Assembly: GCF_902497875.1 (NCBI RefSeq)
Contig: NZ_CABVHY010000015.1
Span: 1 to 64,000 of the forward strand
Origin: Pseudomonas fluorescens
Lineage (GTDB): Bacteria; Pseudomonadota; Gammaproteobacteria; Pseudomonadales; Pseudomonadaceae
Direction of reading: 5' to 3'
Length of the DNA stretch: 64,000 nucleotides
Below the pieces are notes generated by a model that was given only the letters and a program-made list of their open reading frames with translations, did no database searches and was not told the origin of the DNA. Shown one piece after another: positions 36,944-45,512 of this stretch. The position numbers were made by a program, and so were the translations under genes. Numbering within the stretch: position 1 is the first letter of the stretch; the number at the start of each line of letters is the position of its first letter.

Positions 36944-37723
36944 ATGAGCATTTCACGTTTCACCGGTAAGGTTGCATTGATCACCGGCGCCGCCCAGGGC
37001 ATTGGCCGACGGGTTGCCGAACGCATGGCGGCCGAAGGGGCGCGACTGGTGGTGGTCGATCGTTCGGAGCTGGTGTTCGAGTTGCGCGATGAGTTGGCCG
37101 CCGGCAGCGAAGTGCTGGCGCTGACCGCCGACCTTGAGCAGTACAGCGAGTGCAACCGGGTGATGGCTGAAGCCATCGCTCGTTTCGGCCGGCTGGATAT
37201 CCTGGTCAACAACGTTGGCGGGACGATCTGGGCCAAGCCGTTCGAACATTACAAACCCGACGAGATCATGAGCGAGGTGCAGCGCTCGTTGTTCCCGACG
37301 CTCTGGTGCTGTCATGCCGCGTTGCCGTACATGCTGGAGCAGGGCAGCGGCGCCATCGTCAACGTCTCGTCGATTGCCACCCGCAGCATCAACCGCGTGC
37401 CCTACGGTGCGGCCAAGGGTGGGGTGAATGCGCTGACGGCGTGCCTGGCATTCGAAACCGCCGAGCGCGGAATCCGGGTCAATGCCACCGCGCCTGGCGG
37501 CACCGAAGCACCACCCCGGCGCATCCCGCGCAACAGCGCCGAGCAGACGCCCCAGGAAAAAATCTGGTACCAGCAGATCGTCGACCAGACCTGCGACAGC
37601 ACGCTGATGAAGCGCTACGGCACGATCGATGAACAAGCGGCGGCGATCCTGTTCCTGGCCTCGGACGAAGCGTCCTACATCACCGGCATGACACTGCCGG
37701 TGGGTGGTGGTGATCAGGGTTGA
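36944..37723 (+). CDS. benD: Benzoate cis-diol dehydrogenase (259 aa)
   Basis: BenD oxidises and decarboxylates the benzoate cis-diol to catechol with NAD+. It is a short-chain dehydrogenase: TGAAQGIG near the N terminus, NNVGG, the catalytic Ser in VSSIAT, and YGAAK with catalytic Tyr and Lys. The start has gaggagctgac upstream. It ends the benABCD operon. No benK, benE or benF transport gene follows. Confidence 0.95.
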   Translation: MSISRFTGKVALITGAAQGIGRRVAERMAAEGARLVVVDRSELVFELRDELAAGSEVLALTADLEQYSECNRVMAEAIARFGRLDILVNNVGGTIWAKPFEHYKPDEIMSEVQRSLFPTLWCCHAALPYMLEQGSGAIVNVSSIATRSINRVPYGAAKGGVNALTACLAFETAERGIRVNATAPGGTEAPPRRIPRNSAEQTPQEKIWYQQIVDQTCDSTLMKRYGTIDEQAAAILFLASDEASYITGMTLPVGGGDQG

Positions 37724-37775
37724 TCGGCTGCTGACAGTTTCAATTTCAGCCAGTTATTAGCGTGAACGCAGAACC

Positions 37776-37805
37776 TGTGGCGAGGGGGCTTGCCCCCTCG
37801 CCACA
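37776..37805. terminator. Palindromic REP-like hairpin after benD
   Basis: Arms tgtggcgaggggg and ccccctcgccaca pair perfectly around a 4-base loop. The arm sequence belongs to the same REP family as 10807-10939. It lies between the convergent benD and kynR and could stop transcription from either side, though no T-run follows. Confidence 0.6.
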
Positions 37806-37841
37806 ATTCATCACCTGACCATAGATATTCATTACTGGCGT

Positions 37842-38315
37842 TCACTTTCGCACCACCAAATCAAGCAACGCCTCCCGCTCCTTGATTTTCTGCAACACGA
37901 TTTCCGAGCGGATATCGGTCACCCCCGCCGTGCGATTCAGCTGGTTGACGATAAAATCCGAGAAGTGCTTGAGGTTGCGCGCCTGGACCCGCAGCACATA
38001 GTTGCTCGCGCCGGTAATCACGTAAGCGGTGACAACCTCCGGCCACAGCTGGACCTTCTTGATGAAGGTCTCGTGCCAGTCCTCGACGTCCTGTCGCAAC
38101 GACACATGGACAATGGCTTCCAGTTCGATTCCGAGCTTTTCGGAGTTCAACACCGCGCGATAACCGGTAATGATTCCCTCACTTTCCAGCAGGCGCAAAC
38201 GGCGTAAACAAGCCGACGGCGACAGGGCGACTTTCTCCGCCAATTCCTGATTGCTGATACGGCCATCCTGTTGCAGGTGATGCAGGATCCGCAGGTCTGT
38301 CGAGTCGAGAGTCAT
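37842..38315 (-). CDS. kynR: Lrp/AsnC-family regulator of kynurenine genes (157 aa)
   Basis: An Lrp-type regulator: N-terminal helix-turn-helix (DLRILHHLQQDGRISNQELA, LSPSACLRRLRLLE) and a C-terminal RAM effector domain (AYVITGASNYVLRVQ). It is divergent from kynU with a 220-nt gap, as kynR is in P. aeruginosa, where it activates the kyn genes in response to kynurenine. Here it would also need to act on kynBA 16 kb away. Confidence 0.9.
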   Translation of the reverse strand: MTLDSTDLRILHHLQQDGRISNQELAEKVALSPSACLRRLRLLESEGIITGYRAVLNSEKLGIELEAIVHVSLRQDVEDWHETFIKKVQLWPEVVTAYVITGASNYVLRVQARNLKHFSDFIVNQLNRTAGVTDIRSEIVLQKIKEREALLDLVVRK

Positions 38316-38340
38316 GGTTTGAATAAATCCGCGATTTTTG

Positions 38341-38372
38341 TAGTTGGATTCGAATTTTATTCGAGATAACTA
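38341..38372. promoter_or_regulatory. Candidate KynR/Lrp-type operator
   Basis: An AT-rich imperfect dyad tagttggattcg ... cgagataacta lies in the kynR-kynU gap, with tactat close to its right edge as a possible -10. Size and symmetry suit an Lrp-family site. The call is from symmetry and position only. Confidence 0.4.
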
Positions 38373-38535
38373 CTATACGGCTGCTCACTTTGCACGAATA
38401 TTCTGCATTACGTCGTTCATTATCTCCCTATCGTGCAGCCGCGAATAACCCCTGAAACACGGCTCTCGCACCCATGTTCGACCCGACTTTCGCGATGTGC
38501 CCGGACGGCATGTCATTCAACAAACAGGACACTCA

Positions 38536-39786
38536 ATGACTACAAGAAACGATTGCCTGGTGCTTGATGCACAGGACTCGCTGGCGCCCCTGCGTCACCA
38601 GTTTGCGCTCCCCGAAGGGGTGATCTATCTCGATGGCAACTCCCTCGGTGCACGCCCGGTTGCAGCGCTGGCGCGGGCTCAGGCAGTGATCGCCGAGGAA
38701 TGGGGCAATGGCCTGATCCGCAGTTGGAACAGCGCTGGCTGGCGCGACCTGCCTGAACGTCTGGGCAATCGCTTGGCGGGGCTGATTGGTGCGCGTGAGG
38801 GTGAAGTGGTGGTGACCGACACCACCTCGATCAACCTGTTCAAGGTGCTCAGTGCCGCCCTGCGGGTGCAGGCCACACGGGCGCCGACCCGGCGAGTGAT
38901 CGTCACCGAGACCAGCAACTTTCCGACCGACCTGTACATCGCCGAAGGCCTGGCGGACATGCTGCAGCAGGGCTACTCCCTGCGTCTGGTCGACAGCCCC
39001 GAAGAGCTGCCGCAAGCGATTGACCAGGACACCGCGGTGGTCATGCTCACCCACGTCAACTACAAGACCGGCTACATGCACGACATGCAGGCCCTGACCG
39101 CGCTGACTCACGAGTGCGGCGCGCTGGCCATCTGGGACCTGGCGCACTCCGCCGGCGCGGTGCCGGTCGATCTGCATCAGGCCGGCGCCGACTACGCCAT
39201 CGGCTGCACCTACAAATACCTCAATGGCGGTCCTGGCTCGCAAGCTTTCGTCTGGGTTTCACCCGAGCTGTGCGATCTGGTGGCACAACCGCTGTCCGGC
39301 TGGTTCGGCCATTCGCGACAATTCGCCATGGAGTCGCGTTACGAGCCGAGCAGCGGCATCGCTCGCTATTTGTGCGGTACTCAGCCGATCACCTCCCTGG
39401 CCATGGTCGAATGCGGTCTGGATGTTTTCGCCCAGACCGACATGGCCAGCCTGCGCAGCAAATCCCTGGCCCTGACGGACCTGTTCATCCAGTTGGTCGA
39501 GCAGCGCTGCGCCGCGCACGAGCTGACCCTGATCACCCCGCGCGAACACGCCAGACGTGGCAGCCATGTCAGTTTCGAACATCCCGAAGGTTATGCAGTG
39601 ATCCAGGCGCTGATCGCCCATGGCGTGATCGGTGATTACCGTGAACCGCGGATCATGCGTTTCGGCTTCACCCCGCTGTATACCAGCTTCACCGAAGTCT
39701 GGGATGCGGTGCAGATCCTCGGCGAGATTCTCGATCAGCAGACCTGGTCCCAGGAGCAGTTCCAGATCCGCCACAGCGTGACTTGA
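38536..39786 (+). CDS. kynU: Kynureninase (416 aa)
   Basis: KynU is a PLP enzyme that cleaves kynurenine to anthranilate and alanine. The PLP-binding lysine is K227 in [11 protein letters not shown], the position known for P. fluorescens kynureninase. [11 protein letters not shown] near the N terminus and [10 protein letters not shown] are further family motifs. The ATG at 38536 has aggac upstream and gives the normal 416-residue length. A permease gene follows after 45 nt. The anthranilate it makes has no dioxygenase encoded in this window. Confidence 0.96.
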   Translation: MTTRNDCLVLDAQDSLAPLRHQFALPEGVIYLDGNSLGARPVAALARAQAVIAEEWGNGLIRSWNSAGWRDLPERLGNRLAGLIGAREGEVVVTDTTSINLFKVLSAALRVQATRAPTRRVIVTETSNFPTDLYIAEGLADMLQQGYSLRLVDSPEELPQAIDQDTAVVMLTHVNYKTGYMHDMQALTALTHECGALAIWDLAHSAGAVPVDLHQAGADYAIGCTYKYLNGGPGSQAFVWVSPELCDLVAQPLSGWFGHSRQFAMESRYEPSSGIARYLCGTQPITSLAMVECGLDVFAQTDMASLRSKSLALTDLFIQLVEQRCAAHELTLITPREHARRGSHVSFEHPEGYAVIQALIAHGVIGDYREPRIMRFGFTPLYTSFTEVWDAVQILGEILDQQTWSQEQFQIRHSVT

Positions 39787-39831
39787 GCGGTCTGCCGCAC
39801 ACCCAATCACAATAATAAGGGGGCACCCAGA

Positions 39832-41244
39832 GTGACCACGACCGAGACTGGTTTTGAAAGCATCGCCAATCGCGAGCAGGGCCTCAGGCGCCAGCTCACC
39901 TCGGGGCAAATGAGCATGATCGCCATTGGTGGGGCGATCGGCACCGGGCTGTTCATGGGCAGTGCCTACGCCATTGGTTATGCCGGGCCGAGCGTGCTGC
40001 TCAGCTATGCCATTGGCGCGATCATCACCTTGCTGTTGATGGGCTGCCTGGCGGAAATGACCGTGGCCCATTCGACCTCGGGTTCGTTCGGCGCCTATGC
40101 CGAATTCTACGTCAGCCCGTTGGCCGGGTTCCTGGTGCGCTACGCCTATTGGGCGGCGATTGTGTTGGCGGTCGGCACGGAAGTGACGGCGGTGGCGATG
40201 TACATGAAGTACTGGTTTGCCAACGTCCCGGAATGGATCTGGATCGTCTCGTTCTCCAGCATCCTGATCCTGCTCAATGCCATCAGCGTGAAGACTTTCG
40301 GCACCTTCGAGTACTGGTTCTCGACCATCAAGATCGGCGCGATTGTCGGCTTCATTATCCTCGCGGTGTACGTGGTGTACGGTTCCGGCAACCCGGACTA
40401 CGGCGTGCACAACTACACCGCCCACGGCGGGTTCTTTCCCCATGGTCTGCAAGGGATGTGGATTGCGGTGATCGTGTCGATCTTCAGCTACCTGAGCGTG
40501 GAGATGATCGCGGTGGCCGCCGGTGAAGCGCAGGACCCGGAGCGGGCGGTGAAGAAAGCCTTCCGCGCAACCATCGTGCGACTGGTGGTGTTTTACCTGC
40601 TGACCCTGGCGCTGATGCTGGCGATTGTGCCGTGGGTCCAGGCTGGTCATGCCCAGAGCCCGTTCGTCACCGTCATGCAGACCATTGGCATTCCGGGCGC
40701 AACCGGGGTGATGAACTTCGTGATTTTGATCGCGGCGTTGTCGGCGATGAACAGTCAGCTGTACATCACCACCCGCATGATGTTCAGCCTGTCCCGTGGC
40801 GGTTATGCACCTGAATCCATGGGCCTGTTGAGCAAGACCGGGATCCCGCTCAATGCCTTGTTGCTGTCGAGTTCAGGCATTGCCCTGGCCACCTTGCTCA
40901 ACGTGCTGTACCCGGAAAGCTCCTTCACTTTGATGATGGCGATCTCGATGTTCGGCGCGATCTTCACCTGGTTCATGATCTTCCTGACCCACTACTGTTT
41001 CCGTCGCTACCACGAGCGCCACGGCGAGCGGAAACTGTCCTTTCGCATGCGCCTGTTTCCCTACAGCACCTTGTTGGGGCTGGTGCTGATGGGCGCGGTG
41101 ATGATCACCACCTACTTCACCGAAGCCTTCAAGATGACCCTGGTATTCGGTGTGCCTTTCCTGATGCTGCTCACGCTGGTCTACGCGATCTTCTTTAGAA
41201 AACCCAAGGCCGCTGCAGCCTTGAGCCCGCTGCCAAAGGCCTAG
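39832..41244 (+). CDS. APC-family amino-acid permease next to kynU (470 aa)
   Basis: An inner-membrane amino-acid permease with about twelve membrane segments and the AAT/APC signature SMIAIGGAIGTGLFMGSA. The start is a GTG at 39832 with aaggggg upstream. It lies 45 nt after kynU in the same direction, as the permease gene PA2079 does in P. aeruginosa, so it probably imports kynurenine, tryptophan or alanine. The substrate is inferred from context only. A weak inverted repeat (41266-41295) lies between its end and that of the convergent MerR gene. Confidence 0.88.
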   Translation: MTTTETGFESIANREQGLRRQLTSGQMSMIAIGGAIGTGLFMGSAYAIGYAGPSVLLSYAIGAIITLLLMGCLAEMTVAHSTSGSFGAYAEFYVSPLAGFLVRYAYWAAIVLAVGTEVTAVAMYMKYWFANVPEWIWIVSFSSILILLNAISVKTFGTFEYWFSTIKIGAIVGFIILAVYVVYGSGNPDYGVHNYTAHGGFFPHGLQGMWIAVIVSIFSYLSVEMIAVAAGEAQDPERAVKKAFRATIVRLVVFYLLTLALMLAIVPWVQAGHAQSPFVTVMQTIGIPGATGVMNFVILIAALSAMNSQLYITTRMMFSLSRGGYAPESMGLLSKTGIPLNALLLSSSGIALATLLNVLYPESSFTLMMAISMFGAIFTWFMIFLTHYCFRRYHERHGERKLSFRMRLFPYSTLLGLVLMGAVMITTYFTEAFKMTLVFGVPFLMLLTLVYAIFFRKPKAAAALSPLPKA

Positions 41245-41278
41245 CGCAAGGAACCATCAACGTCTGGCTCGGCGGCAT

Positions 41279-41650
41279 TCAAAGGCTGCCGAGCCGGCAT
41301 TGATCCTGGGCGGTCTCAAGACTGGCTTCGAACGCCTCCAGACCGGCGTGGAGTTGCTGCAAGGCGCCGATGCGCTCCAGTAGCTCGCGTTTTTTGGCGG
41401 CGATGGCGGCTTGCGCAAGCTCCCAGGGAAGGGCTTCGCCTCGATGTTGCTCAAACATCGCCTGCATTTCCTTGAGCTTGAAACCCAGTTGCTGGGCGCA
41501 CTTGATGAACATCAGCAGCTCGACGCTTTGTTGGGTGTAGATCCGGTAGTTGCCCTGGCGCTGTGCGGGCGGCAACAAGCCGATGGCTTCGTAGTGACGG
41601 ATGCTCTTGACGGTGGTTCCCGACAGCTGCGCGGCTTTGCCGATGTACAT
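41279..41650 (-). CDS. MerR-family regulator (123 aa)
   Basis: A short MerR regulator: N-terminal winged helix (IGKAAQLSGTTVKSIRHYEAIGLL) and a coiled-coil dimerisation region. There is no Cys-rich metal-binding loop, so a redox or organic signal is more likely than a metal. The start has aaaggga upstream. It lies 46 nt after the flavodoxin-fold gene on the same strand, and may control that gene and itself. Confidence 0.88.
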   Translation of the reverse strand: MYIGKAAQLSGTTVKSIRHYEAIGLLPPAQRQGNYRIYTQQSVELLMFIKCAQQLGFKLKEMQAMFEQHRGEALPWELAQAAIAAKKRELLERIGALQQLHAGLEAFEASLETAQDQCRLGSL

Positions 41651-41696
41651 GAAAAATCCCTTTTATGAATATCCCTGAGTACATTATCCGAGAGAT

Positions 41697-42272
41697 TCAA
41701 TGGCTGGCGATAGCCTGTACTTGCTTGAGCCAGGTCTGCCGTTGCGCAACTTTGGAACCGAGAATCGGCCCGAAGGTGAGGGTTTTGATTGGCTTGATGC
41801 CGCAGAACTCCAACGTGGTTTTGCGCATCTGGTGCAGCCCGGGCATGCGGTAAATCCATTGGTAGTACCAGGGCGGCGTGTCCATGGTCACCAGCAGGTG
41901 GGCGGTGCGCCCTTGCAGGAGTTTGTCCGGGAAGGCCTTGCCTTCACGGTACTTGAAGGCGAAACCCGGAAGAAAAATCCGGTCGAGAAAACCTTTGAGC
42001 AACGCCGGAATCCCGCCCCACCAGATCGGATAGATAAACGCCAGATGTTCGGCCCAGGTGATATCCGCCTGGGCTTGCAGCAGATCGGCTTCCAGGGGCT
42101 GGAGCTGATTGTAGCCTTCGCGCAACACCGGGTCGAAACTCAGCGTGCCCAGGCGTAACTGGCGTACCTGGTGCCCGGCACTTTGCGCGGCTTGTACGTA
42201 GCTGTCGGTGAGCGCACTACAGAAGCTGTCGCTGGAAGGGTGGCCAAGAATCACCAGTATGCGTTTGCTCAT
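41697..42272 (-). CDS. NAD(P)H dehydrogenase (quinone), flavodoxin-like fold (191 aa)
   Basis: A soluble FMN- or FAD-dependent quinone reductase of the NQO1/KefF type. The N-terminal VILGHPSSDSF-like segment (ILVILGHPSSDSFCSA) binds the flavin phosphate, IYPIWWGGIPALLKGFLDR is the family signature, and MDTPPWYY follows. The start has ggag upstream. It is cotranscribed with the MerR gene, which suggests a response to quinone or electrophile stress. Confidence 0.88.
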   Translation of the reverse strand: MSKRILVILGHPSSDSFCSALTDSYVQAAQSAGHQVRQLRLGTLSFDPVLREGYNQLQPLEADLLQAQADITWAEHLAFIYPIWWGGIPALLKGFLDRIFLPGFAFKYREGKAFPDKLLQGRTAHLLVTMDTPPWYYQWIYRMPGLHQMRKTTLEFCGIKPIKTLTFGPILGSKVAQRQTWLKQVQAIASH

Positions 42273-42337
42273 CAGACCGCTCCGGAACAGGAGTCCGCAG
42301 GATAAAGTCTGTCCTTGGGGGGAGAGTCAAGCGTGCG

Positions 42338-43222
42338 CTACTCGGCGATCAAGGCCTCAAGCAAGGCCCTGGCATAACCGGGCAGAGTGTCGAATGAGCG
42401 CGCGCACAGCAGCAACTTTCGCTGAGCCCAGTCTTCCTGCAGGGCGACGCTTTTGAACGGCTGATCGCCCGTCCAGCGCTGGATCGCCGCCAGGGGCACG
42501 ATCGCCACTGCGGCGCCGCGAGCGACCATGCGGATCACCCCGTCGAAGCCTTCGGCGCGGATGCGGATTTGCATGCGGATGCCGACGTGCAGCGCCTGTT
42601 CTTCGAGGTACACCGCCAACGCGCTGTTGGCGGCCAGACCGACGTAGTCGTGAAGCAAGGTGTCGCTGAAGCTCGGTGGCCCGCCAGCGGCCAGGGGATG
42701 ATCGGACGGCATGATCAGCACCAGCGGGTCGTCGCGAAAGGGCCGGGTCTCGAGGTCGTGAGTGTCCACGGCGTCGGAGACAATCCCCAGATCGGCCGAA
42801 CCCTGGCGCAGGGCGTGGGTGATGCGCAGGCTTGGCAGTTCTTGCAGATCAATGTCGAGGTTGGGGTGACTGCGCAGAAAGTCCGCGAGCAATTCCGGCA
42901 GATACTCGGTGATCGCCGTGGTGTTGCACAACAGCCGCACCTGACCTTTGACGCCCTTGGCGTATTCAGCCAGATCCTGCTGCATGCGTTCTGCCTGTTG
43001 CAGCAGCCCCCGGGCATGTTGCGCCAGGGCCTTGCCCGCTGGAGTAGGGCTGACGCCACGCCGCCCGCGCTCGAGAAAGGGCGTACCCAACGAAGCTTCC
43101 AGCGCCCGGATCCGCGCACTGGCCGCCGCCAGCGACAAGTGACTGCGGGCGGCACCGGCGGTGATATTGCCGGCTTCGAGGATGTTCAGGTACAGGCGAA
43201 GGTCGGTCAGGTCGAAGTGCAT
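42338..43222 (-). CDS. LysR-family regulator of TSUP permease (294 aa)
   Basis: A LysR regulator (DLRLYLNILEAGNITAGAA, AAASARIRALE at the N terminus; a periplasmic-binding-like effector domain after). It is divergent from the TSUP permease gene at 43468, and LysR-TSUP divergent pairs are common in pseudomonads. The gap holds a REP doublet. The effector is unknown. Confidence 0.88.
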   Translation of the reverse strand: MHFDLTDLRLYLNILEAGNITAGAARSHLSLAAASARIRALEASLGTPFLERGRRGVSPTPAGKALAQHARGLLQQAERMQQDLAEYAKGVKGQVRLLCNTTAITEYLPELLADFLRSHPNLDIDLQELPSLRITHALRQGSADLGIVSDAVDTHDLETRPFRDDPLVLIMPSDHPLAAGGPPSFSDTLLHDYVGLAANSALAVYLEEQALHVGIRMQIRIRAEGFDGVIRMVARGAAVAIVPLAAIQRWTGDQPFKSVALQEDWAQRKLLLCARSFDTLPGYARALLEALIAE

Positions 43223-43272
43223 GCTGGGGCGCCTGAGATTAGAAAGTTATGAGTTGACTGGGCTGGCGCCTA

Positions 43273-43363
43273 TCGCGAGCAAGCTCGCTCCCACAGGGAA
43301 TCTATGTTGGGTGAAAATTGTGTGTGCACTGCAAATCCAATGTGGGAGCGAGCTTGCTCGCGA
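43273..43363. repeat. REP doublet, gcgagcaagctcgc family
   Basis: Inverted arms tcgcgagcaagctcgctccc(aca) and its complement flank a 45-nt spacer. It lies in the promoter gap between the LysR and TSUP genes. A second member is at 47453-47540. Confidence 0.83.
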
Positions 43364-43467
43364 TGGCGTCGGCAGCCTCAACAAAGTTTACAGCCTCTTG
43401 CTGAGCAAGAGGCAGCCTCAGTATATGGCGAATTTTCAAGATCGATCCCAGGCCCCAGGATAACGCC

Positions 43468-44232
43468 ATGAATACTCTCGTCGCGTTCTACCAAAACCTT
43501 GGTCTGGCCTTATCTCTGTTGGTCATCGGCACCTTCCTGCTGGCCGGCATGATCAAAGGCGTGATCGGCCTCGGCCTGCCGACCATCGCCATGGGCCTGC
43601 TCGGTCTGGCTATGCTTCCGGCGCAGGCTGCAGCACTGCTGATCATCCCGGCGACTGTGACCAATGTCTGGCAACTGGCCTTTGGCGGGCATTTGAGTGG
43701 GCTGGTTAAACGGTTGTGGCCAATGCTGCTGGCGATCTTTATCGGCACCGCGGCAGGGACGTTGTGGCTGGGGATCGATGGTGGATATGGGGTGGTTCGG
43801 GCGCTGGGCGCGGCCTTGTTGCTCTACGCCTTGAGCGGTCTGTTCTTGCCGACTTTGCAGGTGAACGCCGGCACCGAGGGTTGGCTCGGCCCGCTTTGCG
43901 GTGTACTGACCGGCATCATCACCTCGGCCACTGGCGTCTTCGTGATTCCGGCCGTGCCGTACCTTCAGGCGTTGGGGTTGAGCAAGGATGAACTGGTACA
44001 GGCGCTGGGCCTGTCGTTCACTGTTTCGACCCTGGCGCTGGCCGCCGGTCTGCTCTGGCGCGGGGCATTGGGCGGTGGCGAGTTGAGTGCATCGCTACTC
44101 GCCCTGATGCCGGCGTTGCTGGGTATGCTGCTGGGGCAGTGGCTACGCCAGCGAATCAGTGCCGTGCTGTTCAAGCGGGTGTTCTTCATTGGCCTCGGCG
44201 TACTCGGCGGCCACCTGTTGATCAGCGGCTAG
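43468..44232 (+). CDS. TSUP (TauE/SafE) family permease (254 aa)
   Basis: An integral membrane protein with about eight segments and the family repeat GMIKGVIGLGLPTIAMGLLG in the N half and GVLTGIITSATGVFVIP in the C half. The family exports or imports sulfite, sulfoacetate and similar anions. The start has agga upstream. Its 3' end overlaps the convergent monooxygenase gene by 11 nt. The substrate is not known. Confidence 0.88.
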   Translation: MNTLVAFYQNLGLALSLLVIGTFLLAGMIKGVIGLGLPTIAMGLLGLAMLPAQAAALLIIPATVTNVWQLAFGGHLSGLVKRLWPMLLAIFIGTAAGTLWLGIDGGYGVVRALGAALLLYALSGLFLPTLQVNAGTEGWLGPLCGVLTGIITSATGVFVIPAVPYLQALGLSKDELVQALGLSFTVSTLALAAGLLWRGALGGGELSASLLALMPALLGMLLGQWLRQRISAVLFKRVFFIGLGVLGGHLLISG

Positions 44233-44536
44233 CGGACGACGGGCTGAGCATGTCGATGCGACGGATATCGAAATCGCGCTCCAGATAATCCATGCGCTGC
44301 TCGAAGAACTGCTTCATGTGCGGCAGGTTCGAATGCACATCCAGATGCGCCCGGGATTGCCAGATCTCGTAAAAGATAAACAGCGTCGGGTCTTGCTGGT
44401 CGCGCAGCATGTGGTATTCGATGCAGCCGGGCTCGGCGCGGCTCGGTTCCACGTAAGCGCGGAACAGCGCTTCGAAGGCTTCGGCTTTTTCCGGTTTGGT
44501 CTCGGCGTGCAGGATGAAGCCGTGCAACTCACTCAT
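44222..44536 (-). CDS. YgiN-like antibiotic-biosynthesis-monooxygenase-fold protein (104 aa)
   Basis: A small ferredoxin-like alpha+beta barrel protein of the ABM family. Features are CIEYHMLRDQQDP, FIFYEIWQSRAHLDVH and PHMKQFF. It has the same length as E. coli YgiN, a quinol monooxygenase. It is divergent from mdaB, whose E. coli homologue is next to ygiN, which supports a quinone redox role. The start has gaggag upstream; a longer open frame upstream to 45298 is not coding. Its last 11 nt overlap the TSUP gene. Confidence 0.85.
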   Translation of the reverse strand: MSELHGFILHAETKPEKAEAFEALFRAYVEPSRAEPGCIEYHMLRDQQDPTLFIFYEIWQSRAHLDVHSNLPHMKQFFEQRMDYLERDFDIRRIDMLSPSSASR

Positions 44537-44737
44537 GTCGATCTCCTCAAATTCGGGTTCGAAAAGTCTACGACAACAATCCGCTGGTGATTCGTGCGTA
44601 TGGGTCAAATGTATTTTGCCAGTTTCTGGCTTATTCCCGCAGCGCTCCATCGATACCCTGCCGTCATCATTTTTTAACCCTTCTCGATCCAGCGACTTAT
44701 CCACAGCGCTGCCGATTGGACCCTGATGAGGCTCACC

Positions 44738-45328
44738 ATGAAAAAAGTCCTGTTGCTCAACGGTGGCAAGAAATTCGCCCACTCCGATGGCCGCTACAAT
44801 TCGACCCTGCATGACGCCGCGCTGAGTGTGCTGGACCGCGGCGGCGTCGATGTGAAAGTCACCCACATCGATGAGGGTTACGACCTCGCTGAAGAGGTCG
44901 CCAAGTTCCTTTGGGCCGACGTGATCATTTATCAGATGCCGGGCTGGTGGATGGGCGCACCGTGGACCGTCAAGAAGTACATCGACGAAGTCTTCACTGA
45001 AGGCCACGGCAGCCTGTACGCCAGCGACGGTCGCACCCGTTCCGATGCCTCGCAGAAATACGGCAGTGGCGGCCTGTTGCAGGGCAAGCAATACATGCTC
45101 TCGCTGACCTGGAACGCGCCGCAGCAAGCTTTCGACGACCCGACCGACTTCTTCGAAGCCAAGGGCGTGGACGCGGTGTATTTCCCGTTCCACAAGGCCA
45201 ACACCTTCCTCGGCATGAGCGGTCTGCCGACGTTCCTTTGCGTCGACGTGATGAAACGTCCAGCTATCGAGGCCGACGTGGCGCGCTACGAGCAGCACCT
45301 GAAAGAGGTTTTCAACCTGCCGCGATAA
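44738..45328 (+). CDS. mdaB: NADPH:quinone oxidoreductase MdaB (196 aa)
   Basis: MdaB is a flavodoxin-fold NADPH quinone reductase that protects against quinones and oxidative stress. The N terminus KKVLLLNGGKKFAHSDGRYN and the segment YQMPGWWMGAPWTVKKYIDEV are typical. The ATG at 44738 with gagg 6 nt upstream is preferred over one at 44726. It is divergent from the YgiN-like gene; together they could run a quinone-quinol cycle. Confidence 0.93.
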   Translation: MKKVLLLNGGKKFAHSDGRYNSTLHDAALSVLDRGGVDVKVTHIDEGYDLAEEVAKFLWADVIIYQMPGWWMGAPWTVKKYIDEVFTEGHGSLYASDGRTRSDASQKYGSGGLLQGKQYMLSLTWNAPQQAFDDPTDFFEAKGVDAVYFPFHKANTFLGMSGLPTFLCVDVMKRPAIEADVARYEQHLKEVFNLPR

Positions 45329-45375
45329 GCGTTTCTTTTGTGTGACTTGCGGCTAGTATCGGGTTTACCGCTGAA

Positions 45376-45472
45376 AAGATCGCAGCCTGCGGCAGCTCCT
45401 ACGGGATCGCGTGTTTCTGCACATTCAGGGGTATACCCGGTCGGCGTAGGAGCTGCCGCAGGCTGCGATCTT
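45376..45472. repeat. 97-nt REP doublet (REPIN), copy 2
   Basis: Same arms and exactly the same length as copy 1 at 27921, in inverted orientation; its reverse complement has the spacer ccgaccgggtatacccctga, close to copy 1. It sits between mdaB and the next LysR gene and ends 41 nt before the GTG start. Confidence 0.86.
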
Positions 45473-45512
45473 GGCCATCTTGCTGCAGACTGATCCGCTA
45501 AAGAGGACACAC

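Noticed and set aside
34046..37723. antABC or xylXYZL in place of benABCD
   Set aside because: A BenD-type dehydrogenase follows and BenR boxes precede the cluster; AntABC lacks the diol dehydrogenase, and no TOL meta-cleavage genes are near.
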